From positions 1 to 64,000 of the forward strand of contig SUSZ01000006.1 of the NCBI GenBank assembly GCA_015063165.1: a stretch of 64,000 nt of DNA. Direction: 5' to 3'. Origin of the DNA: Thermoplasmata archaeon (GTDB lineage Archaea > Thermoplasmatota > Thermoplasmata > Methanomassiliicoccales > Methanomethylophilaceae). The notes beneath the pieces are model-generated. The model made no database searches. It saw nothing but the letters and a program-made list of their open reading frames with translations, and had not been told where the DNA came from. Shown in pieces: positions 26,450 through 34,142 of the stretch (the first letter of the stretch is position 1; every line of letters begins with the position of its first letter). The position numbers were made by a program, and so were the translations under genes.

Positions 26450-28611
26450 CTCAACATATCCAGGGCGATGGCGGCCTGTCCGACCGATATGCCCCCGTCC
26501 CCATTGGGAACGTCCTTGTGCTGGATGGATAGTTTGTCCGATGATTTAACCATGTCTCTAAACATTATAGATATCGGGCCGCTGTAAGAGACGCCTCCGG
26601 TGAGGCCAATGCATCCAACCCCCGTCCTGTCGGCCTCTTCGACCGCGGATTGGACCAACTCGGACATCACGCTGTGGACGATGGAATAGGCCACGTCGGC
26701 TTTGTCTGTTCTGTCCCTGATTCCGGAGAACAGGTGCGCCGTTCTGACGATTCCGTTCACGGTCTCGGTCTCGAAGCCGTCCACCAGCTTGCCACGGGCC
26801 AAGAGCGGCTCCAGCCTCATCGCCGGTTCACCGTCGTATGTGCGCTGGCTGCAGACGCCGAGATAGAACGAGAGCGAATCCAGGAGCCTTCCCATGGACG
26901 TGGTCCTGACGCTCCTCTCCATCAGCTTGGACAGGACCGCGGACTCCTTGTCAGTGAAGTCGGAGTTCCGGTCTCCGTTCATGGAGTCTATCGCGAATCC
27001 CAGGCGTCTGAGGTCGTACAGGGCGCGTTCCGAGCCGAGGAGAGGTATCTCCTCCAGATGGGCCACGCGCCTGTATCCCGAGAAGTCGGCGGCCAGCACC
27101 TCTCCTCCCCAGGCCGTGCCGTCGTCCCCGTGCCCGGTGCCGTCCAGCGTCAGCGCTACGCACGAGTCCACGCCGTTGTCGGCCATCAGGGCGGCGGCAT
27201 GTCCCCAATGATGCTGTATGTCCCTGATCTCCGCCCCATACTCCTCGGCGAGCCTTCTGGCCAGCTTCCTGTTGGAATAACCGGGGTGGAGGTCCTCCGC
27301 GATCACCTGCGGCCTGCATCCTACGAATTCGATCTGGGTTCTCACGGCCTCCTCGAGGTATTCCGGGACTCCGACGTTCTCCCCGTTCCCGATGTGCTGG
27401 GTGGGCCAGATCCTTCCTTGCGAAGCGACGGAGCCGGTGAGGTTCTCCTGCGCCCCCAGCGCCACGGCGTCGCCTGTCATCTTAGTCCTTAGCCCGAAGG
27501 GTATATGGCCTCTGGACCTGCGGATGAACTGGGTGCGGTCCCCGAGCATCCTCAGGACGGAGTCGTCCGCGCGGTTGACGATAGGCTGGTCGTGAAGAAG
27601 ATAGGCGTCCGCTCCCAGCTCCTTGACGGCTTCGTCGTCCACTATCATGGGCTCTCCGGGGACGTTCGCGGACGTCATGACCAAGGCGTCGTGCTTCAGT
27701 CTGGAAAACAGGATGTGGTGCATGCCTGTGTACGGGAGGAACATCCCTGCGTTGTCCAGGCCGGGAGATATCAGCTCCGTGACGTCGCTTTTTATCTTGT
27801 TCACGAGGACGATCGGCCTGTGCGGCGAGAGCAGTTCCCTCTCCTCCGCCTCGGTGGGCTCGGCGTAGCGCTTCAGGGCCTCCATGCTGCCCGCCATGAT
27901 GGCGAACGGCTTGTTCTTCCTGCCGTACCATTCCCTCATCCTCGGAAGGATGTCCAGGTTGCAGCAGATGTGCATCCCGCCCCATCCCTTCACGACGGCG
28001 ATGCATCCGTCGTCCAGCAATCCGGCCAGCTTGCCGATCGGGTCGTCCCTGACGATCGTCCCGTCCTCCAGCTCGAGCCTGTACCGGGGCCCGCATGCGG
28101 GACAGCAGACGGTCTGGTGATGGAACCTTCTGTCAGCCGGGTCAGAGTACTCGCGTCCGCACTCGGGACATACCGGGAAGGCGTCCATTGAGGTCAGCGG
28201 ACGGTCGTACGGCATCCCTCTGAGAAGGGTGAAGCGGGGCCCGCAGCTCGTGCAGGTGGTGAAGGGGTAGCCGGAGCGCCTCCCTTTCCCGAAGATCTCC
28301 GCTAGGCAGTCGTCGCACACGGCGCTGTCCGCAGGGACGGATGCTCCGCGTCCGCTGTTCCCGGATGGCGATATGGAGAATCCGCTCCTCCCGGTGAACG
28401 GGATGTCCGTTTTCTCGACGGAGTCTATCCTCGCCAGAGGCGGGAGGTCCGAGAGGAGCTCTTCCATGAGCCTCTCGCCGGAATCGGTGTCTATGATCAC
28501 GTCGGAGCCGTCGTTCCACACCGTTCCGGAAGCATCGCAGCGCTCGGCGGCACGGTACACCGCTGGCCTGAACCCGACCCCCTGGACGGTCCCCCTGATC
28601 GTGATCCTCAT
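26446..28611 (-). CDS. hypF: [NiFe]-hydrogenase maturation carbamoyltransferase HypF
   Basis: 721 residues, full length. N-terminal acylphosphatase domain (GTVQGVGFRPAVYRAA), two zinc fingers (CDDCLAEIF with CTSCGPRF; CPECGREY with CCPACGPRY), a YrdC-like domain, and a Kae1-like C-terminal domain (HHWGHAAALMADN, ALTLDGTGHGDDGTAWGGE, LTGGVSYSGP). It makes the thiocarboxamide that becomes the CN ligands of NiFe hydrogenases, needed for Mvh/Ech-type enzymes of methanogens. No other hyp gene is in the window. Confidence 0.95.
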   Translation of the reverse strand: MRITIRGTVQGVGFRPAVYRAAERCDASGTVWNDGSDVIIDTDSGERLMEELLSDLPPLARIDSVEKTDIPFTGRSGFSISPSGNSGRGASVPADSAVCDDCLAEIFGKGRRSGYPFTTCTSCGPRFTLLRGMPYDRPLTSMDAFPVCPECGREYSDPADRRFHHQTVCCPACGPRYRLELEDGTIVRDDPIGKLAGLLDDGCIAVVKGWGGMHICCNLDILPRMREWYGRKNKPFAIMAGSMEALKRYAEPTEAEERELLSPHRPIVLVNKIKSDVTELISPGLDNAGMFLPYTGMHHILFSRLKHDALVMTSANVPGEPMIVDDEAVKELGADAYLLHDQPIVNRADDSVLRMLGDRTQFIRRSRGHIPFGLRTKMTGDAVALGAQENLTGSVASQGRIWPTQHIGNGENVGVPEYLEEAVRTQIEFVGCRPQVIAEDLHPGYSNRKLARRLAEEYGAEIRDIQHHWGHAAALMADNGVDSCVALTLDGTGHGDDGTAWGGEVLAADFSGYRRVAHLEEIPLLGSERALYDLRRLGFAIDSMNGDRNSDFTDKESAVLSKLMERSVRTTSMGRLLDSLSFYLGVCSQRTYDGEPAMRLEPLLARGKLVDGFETETVNGIVRTAHLFSGIRDRTDKADVAYSIVHSVMSELVQSAVEEADRTGVGCIGLTGGVSYSGPISIMFRDMVKSSDKLSIQHKDVPNGDGGISVGQAAIALDMLR

Positions 28612-28674
28612 ACGGGCGGGATGCGGTTATGGGTATTTATCTGACATGAATGGGGAAGGGGTCCGATGGGCCGT

Positions 28675-29787
28675 TCATTCCAGAAGCCAGTCGATGATGT
28701 TGATCGCCTTTATCCCTTCGTAATTGCCAAGGCCGAACCTGTCCAGGGTGAGGACGGTCTTGGGAAAGCTGTCTCTGATGGATCTGAGAGGGCGCATCTC
28801 CCTGTCCCTGGTATCCTCGGCCAGCATGGTCTCGGTCACCTGGAAGTATTCCGTCTCGTCTCCTTTCACGGCGGAGAAGTCGACCTCCTTGTCGCGGTAC
28901 GATCCAGTCCTAACGTCGTATCCGCGTCTGATCAGCTCCAGGTACACGACGTTCTCTATCGTTCTGTCGAGGTCCTGGACTCCTTTGTCCGATATCGCCG
29001 TGTTCCTCATGCCCACGTCTGAAGCGTAGTACTTGCCGTTGGTGGAAAGCAGCCTCTTGCCGACGATATCGTACCTGTCCGCATGATGGAACAGCAGCGC
29101 GTCCTCCATGCCTTCGACGTATCTGTCGACCGTGGCCTGGTTCAGCCCTGTCCCTTTCGATATGGCCGACCTGTTGGTGACGTTTCCGATATTGGAGTAG
29201 AGGAATCTGGCGATGGTTCCTATCCTGCCGACGTCGTCGGTCTTAAGCCTGGAGAGGACGTCCTTGACGAGGATGGTGTTGAAGACGCCTTCGAGGTACC
29301 CTCTGCAGAACCGCTCCCCCCTGTCAGGGTCGGAATCCGGGAGCCCTCCGTACCGCAGGTACTGGTCGAAGCGGGATTCCCTGTCGCCGGGATGCAGCTG
29401 GAGATACTCCTTGAACGACAGGGGGAGGACCTTTATCTCGATGTATCTGCCGGACAGATGGGTGGCCAGATCCGTCGAGAGCATGTCCGAGTTCGATCCG
29501 GTGATGTAGACGTCGAAGCGCTTCTCCGCTTCCAGAGCGGCCACTATCATCTCCCAGCCGTCCACGTCCTGGACCTCGTCCAGCAGGACGTATGAGATCC
29601 TGTCGTTAGGGAGGCTTCTCAGCATGGCCCTGAGCTCGTCGCCGGAGACAGTCTCCTGCCCTTCGAAGGATTCGAAGTTCATGTGGAATATGTGGTCCTC
29701 GTTCACTCCGTCATTCCTGAGGTCTTCAGCGAACTGGTCCAGAAGGGTGGACTTTCCGCAGCGACGCATGCCGGTGATGACTTTCAC
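28675..29787 (-). CDS. DUF4143-type AAA ATPase, 5' end frameshifted
   Basis: 370 residues from GTG 29787. Walker A GMRRCGKST at the extreme N-terminus, Walker B YVLLDEVQDV, sensor ITGSNSDML, then LPLSFKEYL and the C-terminal nuclease-like DUF4143 region (ENVVYLELIRRGYDVRTG, KEVDFSAVKG). The family normally has ~30 residues before Walker A. They are present out of frame: ATG 29855 reads MAEYVKRDGYL, and the ATPase frame upstream of 29787 reads LLHECKDAVGVVKVITG. One missing base near 29820-29826 would join them. The product may be truncated or the gene broken. Confidence 0.82.
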   Translation of the reverse strand: MKVITGMRRCGKSTLLDQFAEDLRNDGVNEDHIFHMNFESFEGQETVSGDELRAMLRSLPNDRISYVLLDEVQDVDGWEMIVAALEAEKRFDVYITGSNSDMLSTDLATHLSGRYIEIKVLPLSFKEYLQLHPGDRESRFDQYLRYGGLPDSDPDRGERFCRGYLEGVFNTILVKDVLSRLKTDDVGRIGTIARFLYSNIGNVTNRSAISKGTGLNQATVDRYVEGMEDALLFHHADRYDIVGKRLLSTNGKYYASDVGMRNTAISDKGVQDLDRTIENVVYLELIRRGYDVRTGSYRDKEVDFSAVKGDETEYFQVTETMLAEDTRDREMRPLRSIRDSFPKTVLTLDRFGLGNYEGIKAINIIDWLLE

Positions 29788-29855
29788 GACGCCGACTGCG
29801 TCCTTGCATTCGTGGAGAAGGCTAAGTAGCCGTCTCTTTTTACATATTCCGCCAT

Positions 29856-30306
29856 ATATTTTAAGATAAATCTGAGAAAATCATATGTTACGATAATAAA
29901 TTTTCACATCTTTGTTGTATCTTAGTTATTGCATCAGGATTTTTTCATAGATGAAGATCGGAAAGGTCCAGACGATTAACCGTTGGGTTTTAATCGTGCT
30001 AAGAAAGCCACCTCGCAGGAGCACTCGGGACATGTCGAGAATACCGTCGATTATCATGATCCAGGGGCGGGACCGAACGTCTTTTTGGAGAGGGAACATC
30101 AGTGCGGCTTTCGGATTATGAGCTTTGAATGAGCGCTTCGTTTCATATGCGGGAACGTACGCTGTTGTCGGAGGAACATTTCAGCATCCTAAGATGCGAA
30201 GGTCAGAACAATTCAGCATCATGTACCGATTATTATGGGATGGCGGAAAAGGATCAGAACCCAGTTATTCGAGATGAAGAAAGAGGGGCCCGGAGGCTTT
30301 TTTGTT
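29856..30306. other. Intergenic region, no intact gene
   Basis: AT-rich at 29856-29945 (promoter of the DUF4143 gene, with AAAATAT before its ATG), then GC-moderate sequence. A plus-strand frame of 130 codons at 30129 is not protein-like. Confidence 0.4.
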
Positions 30307-30697
30307 TCAGGATTCGTGGCAGAGTCTGCCGTCGATTCCTTCGAAGGAGAGGCCTGCGAGCTTTGAAACGGTTCTTGCGACCGCCTTCCCGCTGTCGTGG
30401 AACAGGTTGCTGTAGAACGCCTTGCTGGCGATTCCCGTTACGCTTCATTCGAACACGAGGTAATTATGGCGGAGGGAACGACGATTTCTGTATCGGCGCT
30501 TTCGGTGGTGATCCCGAGTAAGGCAGCGGTATTGGAGTCCCCGCTGCAGGCGATCCGTAAGTGATGCCTTCTGGACGTAGGCAGTCAATGGGAAAGCATC
30601 TCATTGGATCTGATATCAAGTGCAGAATGGCTCCATAGAAGTCCAAACATGTCTTGTCGACGCGGGTGATGGCCCTGTTCGTCTTCGTGTATCCCAT
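30307..30697 (-). pseudogene. Decayed, frameshifted gene remnant
   Basis: Three minus-strand frames each show protein-like sequence in succession: GYTKTNRAITRVDKTCLDFYG (30697 downward), DSNTAALLGITTESADTEIVV (frame open 30584-30438) and KAFYSNLFHDSGKAVA to a TGA at 30309-30307. Adjacent frames overlap by a few bases, as expected when a gene has taken indels. No start codon joins them. The family is not recognised; the first part is weakly transposase-like. Confidence 0.35.
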
Positions 30698-30755
30698 GAA
30701 CAGCCATCGTTTGTTTTTTTAAACATGGAAAATCTGCATATCTTCGAGGGACAAC

Positions 30756-31898
30756 ATGAAAGATAACAGTTTCTTTCCGGAGATCAAGGGGAATCTCGGA
30801 TTCGGACTCATGCGTCTTCCGATGAAAGGCGACGAGGTCGACCACGAGGAGCTCTCGAAGATGGTCGACTCCTATCTCGACGCCGGATTCAACTATTTCG
30901 ACACGGCACATCCTTACCATGGCGGAAAATCGGAGATCGCCATGCGCGAATGCCTTGTCAAGAGGCACGACAGGAAGGAGTTCCTTGTCGCTGACAAGCT
31001 GACCGAACCATACTTCCAGAAGACCGAGGACATCCGTCCGTTCTTCGACAGCCAGCTGGAATGGTGCGGGGTGGATTACTTCGACTTCTATCTGATGCAT
31101 GCCCAGAACTCGAGCAACTACGGAAAGTTTCAACGCTGCAAGGCTTACGAGACCTGTTCCGGGATCAGGGACGAGGGCCTGATCAGGCATCTGGGGATCT
31201 CTTTCCATGACAAAGCCGCCCTTCTGGAGAAGATACTGAGCGATCATCCCGAGGTGGAGTTCGTCCAGATCCAGTTCAACTACTTCGACTACGACAACAT
31301 GAACGTCGAGAGCAGGAAGGTGTACGAGGTCTGCGAGGACCATGGCCTCCCCGTGGTCGTCATGGAGCCTTTGAAAGGAGGGCATCTGGTGAATCTTCCC
31401 GACGAGGCCGACAAGGTCCTGCGCGGTCTGGGCGGAGGAAGCAACGCCAGCTACGCCCTCCGCTTCGCGGCCAGCTTCCCGAACATGGTCTCCGTCCTGT
31501 CAGGCATGGGCAGCATGCCCCAGATGGAGGACAACCTCTCCACGATGAAGGACTTCGTATCTCTTTCCGAGGAGGAGAGGGACGCCCTGTGGAAGGTCCG
31601 CGACATCCTGAACGGGATGAACACCATCCAGTGCACCGGATGCCGCTACTGCATCGAGGAGAACGACTGTCCCATGGACATCCAGATCCCCGACATGTTC
31701 TCCGCTCTGAACTCGTTCAGGGCGTTCAACGACTGGAACAGCTCGTTCTTCTACAAGACCTCCATAACCGCCAACGGCCACGGCCTGGCTTCCGACTGCG
31801 TGGAATGCGGGAACTGCGAGGCGGTATGTCCCCAGAACCTGGATATAAGGGATCTTCTGAAGGAGGTCGCCGAGGCCTTCGAGAAGAAGAAAGAGTGA
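30756..31898 (+). CDS. Aldo/keto reductase with C-terminal 4Fe-4S ferredoxin domain
   Basis: 380 residues. TIM-barrel part: LGFGLMRLP, DAGFNYFDTAHPYHGGKSE with the catalytic Asp/Tyr, GLIRHLGISFHDK, PVVVMEPLKGGHL. C-terminal clusters: CTGCRYCIEENDCP and CVECGNCEAVCPQ, room for two 4Fe-4S centres, suggesting ferredoxin-linked rather than NADPH-only chemistry. The subfamily is common in anaerobes; substrate unknown. TTTTTTTAAAC at about 30714-30723 may be the promoter. It stands before ybaK. Confidence 0.9.
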   Translation: MKDNSFFPEIKGNLGFGLMRLPMKGDEVDHEELSKMVDSYLDAGFNYFDTAHPYHGGKSEIAMRECLVKRHDRKEFLVADKLTEPYFQKTEDIRPFFDSQLEWCGVDYFDFYLMHAQNSSNYGKFQRCKAYETCSGIRDEGLIRHLGISFHDKAALLEKILSDHPEVEFVQIQFNYFDYDNMNVESRKVYEVCEDHGLPVVVMEPLKGGHLVNLPDEADKVLRGLGGGSNASYALRFAASFPNMVSVLSGMGSMPQMEDNLSTMKDFVSLSEEERDALWKVRDILNGMNTIQCTGCRYCIEENDCPMDIQIPDMFSALNSFRAFNDWNSSFFYKTSITANGHGLASDCVECGNCEAVCPQNLDIRDLLKEVAEAFEKKKE

Positions 31899-31942
31899 AT
31901 CCGACGGATGAGGTTATAAACCATAGTCCTAATCGATGCCTC

Positions 31943-32425
31943 ATGGATGTGAAGACGAACCCCATGAGGCATCTGGACAAGCTAGGGATACCGTACACCG
32001 TCCACACCTACGGGGACGAGGCCCTCGGAGGCATGGAAGTCGCCGAGAGGCTGGGGGAGAACCCGGAGGAGGCGTTCAAGACCCTCGTCACTCAGTCCAA
32101 GGACAAGTCCTATTACGTGTTCGTCGTGCCCGTGACAGGCGAGCTGGACCTGAAGAAGGCCGCCGCGGCAGTCGGAGAGAAGTCTGTTTCCATGATAAAG
32201 TCGGCTGACCTGCTCTCTGTGACAGGCTACGTCCACGGGGGATGCTCCCCGATGTGCATCAAGCGCCCCGTGAAGGTCACCATCGATTCCACCGCCAACG
32301 ACCACGAGAGGTTCTTCGTGAGCGCAGGGAAGATCGGGTACCAGCTGGAGTTCGCCTCCGCGGACATCCCTAAGGCGATTCCGGGGGTCAGGTTCGCCGA
32401 CATCAGGAAGCCGGCGCAAGAGTAA
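31943..32425 (+). CDS. ybaK: YbaK/EbsC-type aminoacyl-tRNA deacylase
   Basis: 160 residues from ATG 31943, TAA stop. Hydrolyses misacylated tRNA, typically Cys-tRNA(Pro). Family marks: EVAERLGENPEEAFKTLV, the catalytic lysine region VPVTGELDLKKAAAAVGEK, GYVHGGCSPMC and the C-terminal FVSAGKIGYQLEFASADI. Probably independent of its neighbours. Confidence 0.92.
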   Translation: MDVKTNPMRHLDKLGIPYTVHTYGDEALGGMEVAERLGENPEEAFKTLVTQSKDKSYYVFVVPVTGELDLKKAAAAVGEKSVSMIKSADLLSVTGYVHGGCSPMCIKRPVKVTIDSTANDHERFFVSAGKIGYQLEFASADIPKAIPGVRFADIRKPAQE

Positions 32426-32452
32426 TAAACTCGGCAATCGGTCATAATCCTC

Positions 32453-32596
32453 ATGCCACAGGACTTGAACCCTAACTGCAACTGCCCCAACGAGAGCTGT
32501 CCCAGACATGGGAGATGCATGGAATGCGTGGAGTTCCACAAGGCGAACAGCGACAAGATACCGTTCTGCCTCAGATTCATGATAAAGCCGCAGTGA
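32453..32596 (+). CDS. Cysteine-rich miniprotein
   Basis: 47 residues, ATG 32453 to TGA 32596. Seven of the first 33 residues or so are Cys or His in spacing C-x-C-x5-C-x3-H-x3-C-x2-C, followed by a single later Cys, consistent with a zinc- or cluster-binding knuckle (NCNCPNESC, HGRCMEC). It ends with a basic tail. Short but compositionally unlike shadow sequence, and it fits the gap between ybaK and crcB. Function unknown. Confidence 0.65.
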   Translation: MPQDLNPNCNCPNESCPRHGRCMECVEFHKANSDKIPFCLRFMIKPQ

Positions 32597-32642
32597 GCGC
32601 ATGAAACGCGGTCCGACCGCCGTCCGGGCCGCTTCTTTCTTC

Positions 32643-32999
32643 TTATAGGAAGGCCAGGTATCTGCCTGCCGCCGCCCCGGCCACGCAGACCGCCGAGTTG
32701 AGCAGGACGTTGCCCGCCGCGTACCAGTAGGACCCGTCGGCGATGAGGTTCACTGTGTCTATCGAGAACGTGGACATGGTCGTGAACGCGCCGAACAGCC
32801 CTACGAACAGGAACGTCTTCAGCTGGTCCTGCATGTCCACTCCGAAGCGGAACATCAGGAACGACGCCAGGACGCATCCGACGATGTTCACGATGAACGT
32901 CGCCCAGGGGAAGTCCGTCTCGATCAGCCTGTACACGGAGAATCTCAGGACGGCGCCTATGGCCCCTCCGGCCGCCACCGCAATCGCGCTCAGCATCAT
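32643..32999 (-). CDS. crcB: Fluoride channel CrcB/Fluc
   Basis: 118 residues with four membrane helices. Family motifs: GGAIGAVLRFSV at the N-terminus, FPWATFIVNIVGC (conserved Asn), GLFGAFTTMSTFS (conserved Gly/Thr/Ser/Phe box). Exports fluoride as a dual-topology dimer. TAA stop. No fluoride riboswitch was recognised upstream. Confidence 0.94.
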   Translation of the reverse strand: MMLSAIAVAAGGAIGAVLRFSVYRLIETDFPWATFIVNIVGCVLASFLMFRFGVDMQDQLKTFLFVGLFGAFTTMSTFSIDTVNLIADGSYWYAAGNVLLNSAVCVAGAAAGRYLAFL

Positions 33000-33036
33000 G
33001 TCTGTCGACGAAGAGATTTTGATCAGCCTTATAACC

Positions 33037-34068
33037 TTAATCTCGGAAGCCGGCAGGACGGCCGTCTCGTCCGTCGATGCGGGTCGATCCGTCGAGCATA
33101 TCGCGGTATCTCTTCCTGTAACGGCTGGGGGTGCATCCGAACATCTTCTGGAACTCCTCGGCGAATTTGCTCTCCTTCCGGAAGCCGCTGCTGTTCGCGA
33201 TCGCCCCGATGGGCTCGTCGCCGACCATCAGCTCGCTGGAGGCACAGAGCATCCTCTGGTGCTTATGGAACGCGTAGGGCGTATCCCCATACACCTCTGA
33301 GAAGGACGAGCATATGTTGCATCTGTCCATGTCGAGTTCCAGGCACGCCTCCTTGATGTTGCATGGACGGTCGTAGCAAGACGCCAGCCTGTCGTACAGC
33401 CGGTCCTCCCTCTCGGAGAGATGGGCTAGGACCATCCCTTTGGGGCGAGCGTCCAGCGGTTCGGAGAGGTCTTCCAGGATCTCGTCCACGAGGGCATGGA
33501 TTAGCGCCCTTCTCTCAGGACGACCCAGCGCTCTCTAGATGGCCATGGCGTCGGCCATGGGTCTGTCGGGCAGCCTCAGAGGCCATAGCGGCCTGTCCTT
33601 GTACTATTCTACGAACCGCCGTACGGCGCCCGCAGGTTCCGCATCGGCGCCCTCGGGCAGGATGCCGTACCTGTCCAGGTCTATCCCGATGGTGATTGAT
33701 TCGTATCCTTCGGTGTGGACGGTCATGAAAGACTGCACGCTCACCGGGTAATAGATGACGACGCTGCCTGGCGACAGGGACAGATGATTTCCGCCGTACT
33801 CTATGGTCATCCTGCCATGCAACGTGCAGTCGATCATGATGAAGTTCATCTGGCCGATCTGGTTCCTGTTCGAGAATCTCGGCATATCCGTGACCATATG
33901 ATTCACCACGAACCCCTGGTCGAAAGGATAGTTCATCACATCGGTCGATCCGCCAGGACCTCTGATGGAGTATCTGAGGCCCGATTCGAACGGTGTGATC
34001 TCGAAATTGTTGTGGAGCAGCGTGTCCATGTCTTCTCGCCGACCTAGAGGCTGTGAGGATGGCCCCAT
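33037..34068 (-). CDS. AraC-family regulator with two in-frame amber codons
   Basis: One frame from ATG 34068 to TAA 33037 with TAG at codons 155 and 178, 343 residues if read through; ATG 34029 is an alternative start. Residues 1-150 form a cupin-like sensor half (GGNHLSLSPGSVVIYYPVSVQSF). Residues ~255-335 hold two helix-turn-helix units: CNIKEACLELDMDRCNICSSFSEVYG and PIGAIANSSGFRKESKFAEEFQKMFGCTPSRYRKRY. The ambers fall in the linker. Divergent from the triple-domain binding protein across a shared promoter, so it most likely controls that uptake cluster, as AraC regulators do at siderophore loci. Confidence 0.82.
33535..33537 (-). other. Second in-frame TAG of the AraC gene
   Basis: Codon 178, between MADAMAI and RALGRPERR. 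Frame and coding character continue on both sides. Confidence 0.6.
33604..33606 (-). other. First in-frame TAG of the AraC gene
   Basis: Codon 155, between GAVRRFVE and YKDRPLWPL. No ATG that would give a sensible separate start lies between it and the DNA-binding half except far downstream. Confidence 0.6.
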
Positions 34069-34070
34069 TA

Positions 34071-34138
34071 TTTGTAATTATTAGTCATGGTTAAATAATG
34101 AGTCGGCGAGATAATCCAATCCGATACCATATCGGTGG
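34071..34138. promoter_or_regulatory. Divergent promoter and RBS between AraC and triple binding-protein genes
   Basis: GGTTAAATAATG at 34089-34100 provides a TATA-like element readable on both strands: about 25 bases from the AraC ATG (34068) and 45 from the binding-protein ATG. GGTGG at 34134-34138 sits four bases before ATG 34143 and decides that start over 34098. Confidence 0.6.
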
Positions 34139-34142
34139 TAGA

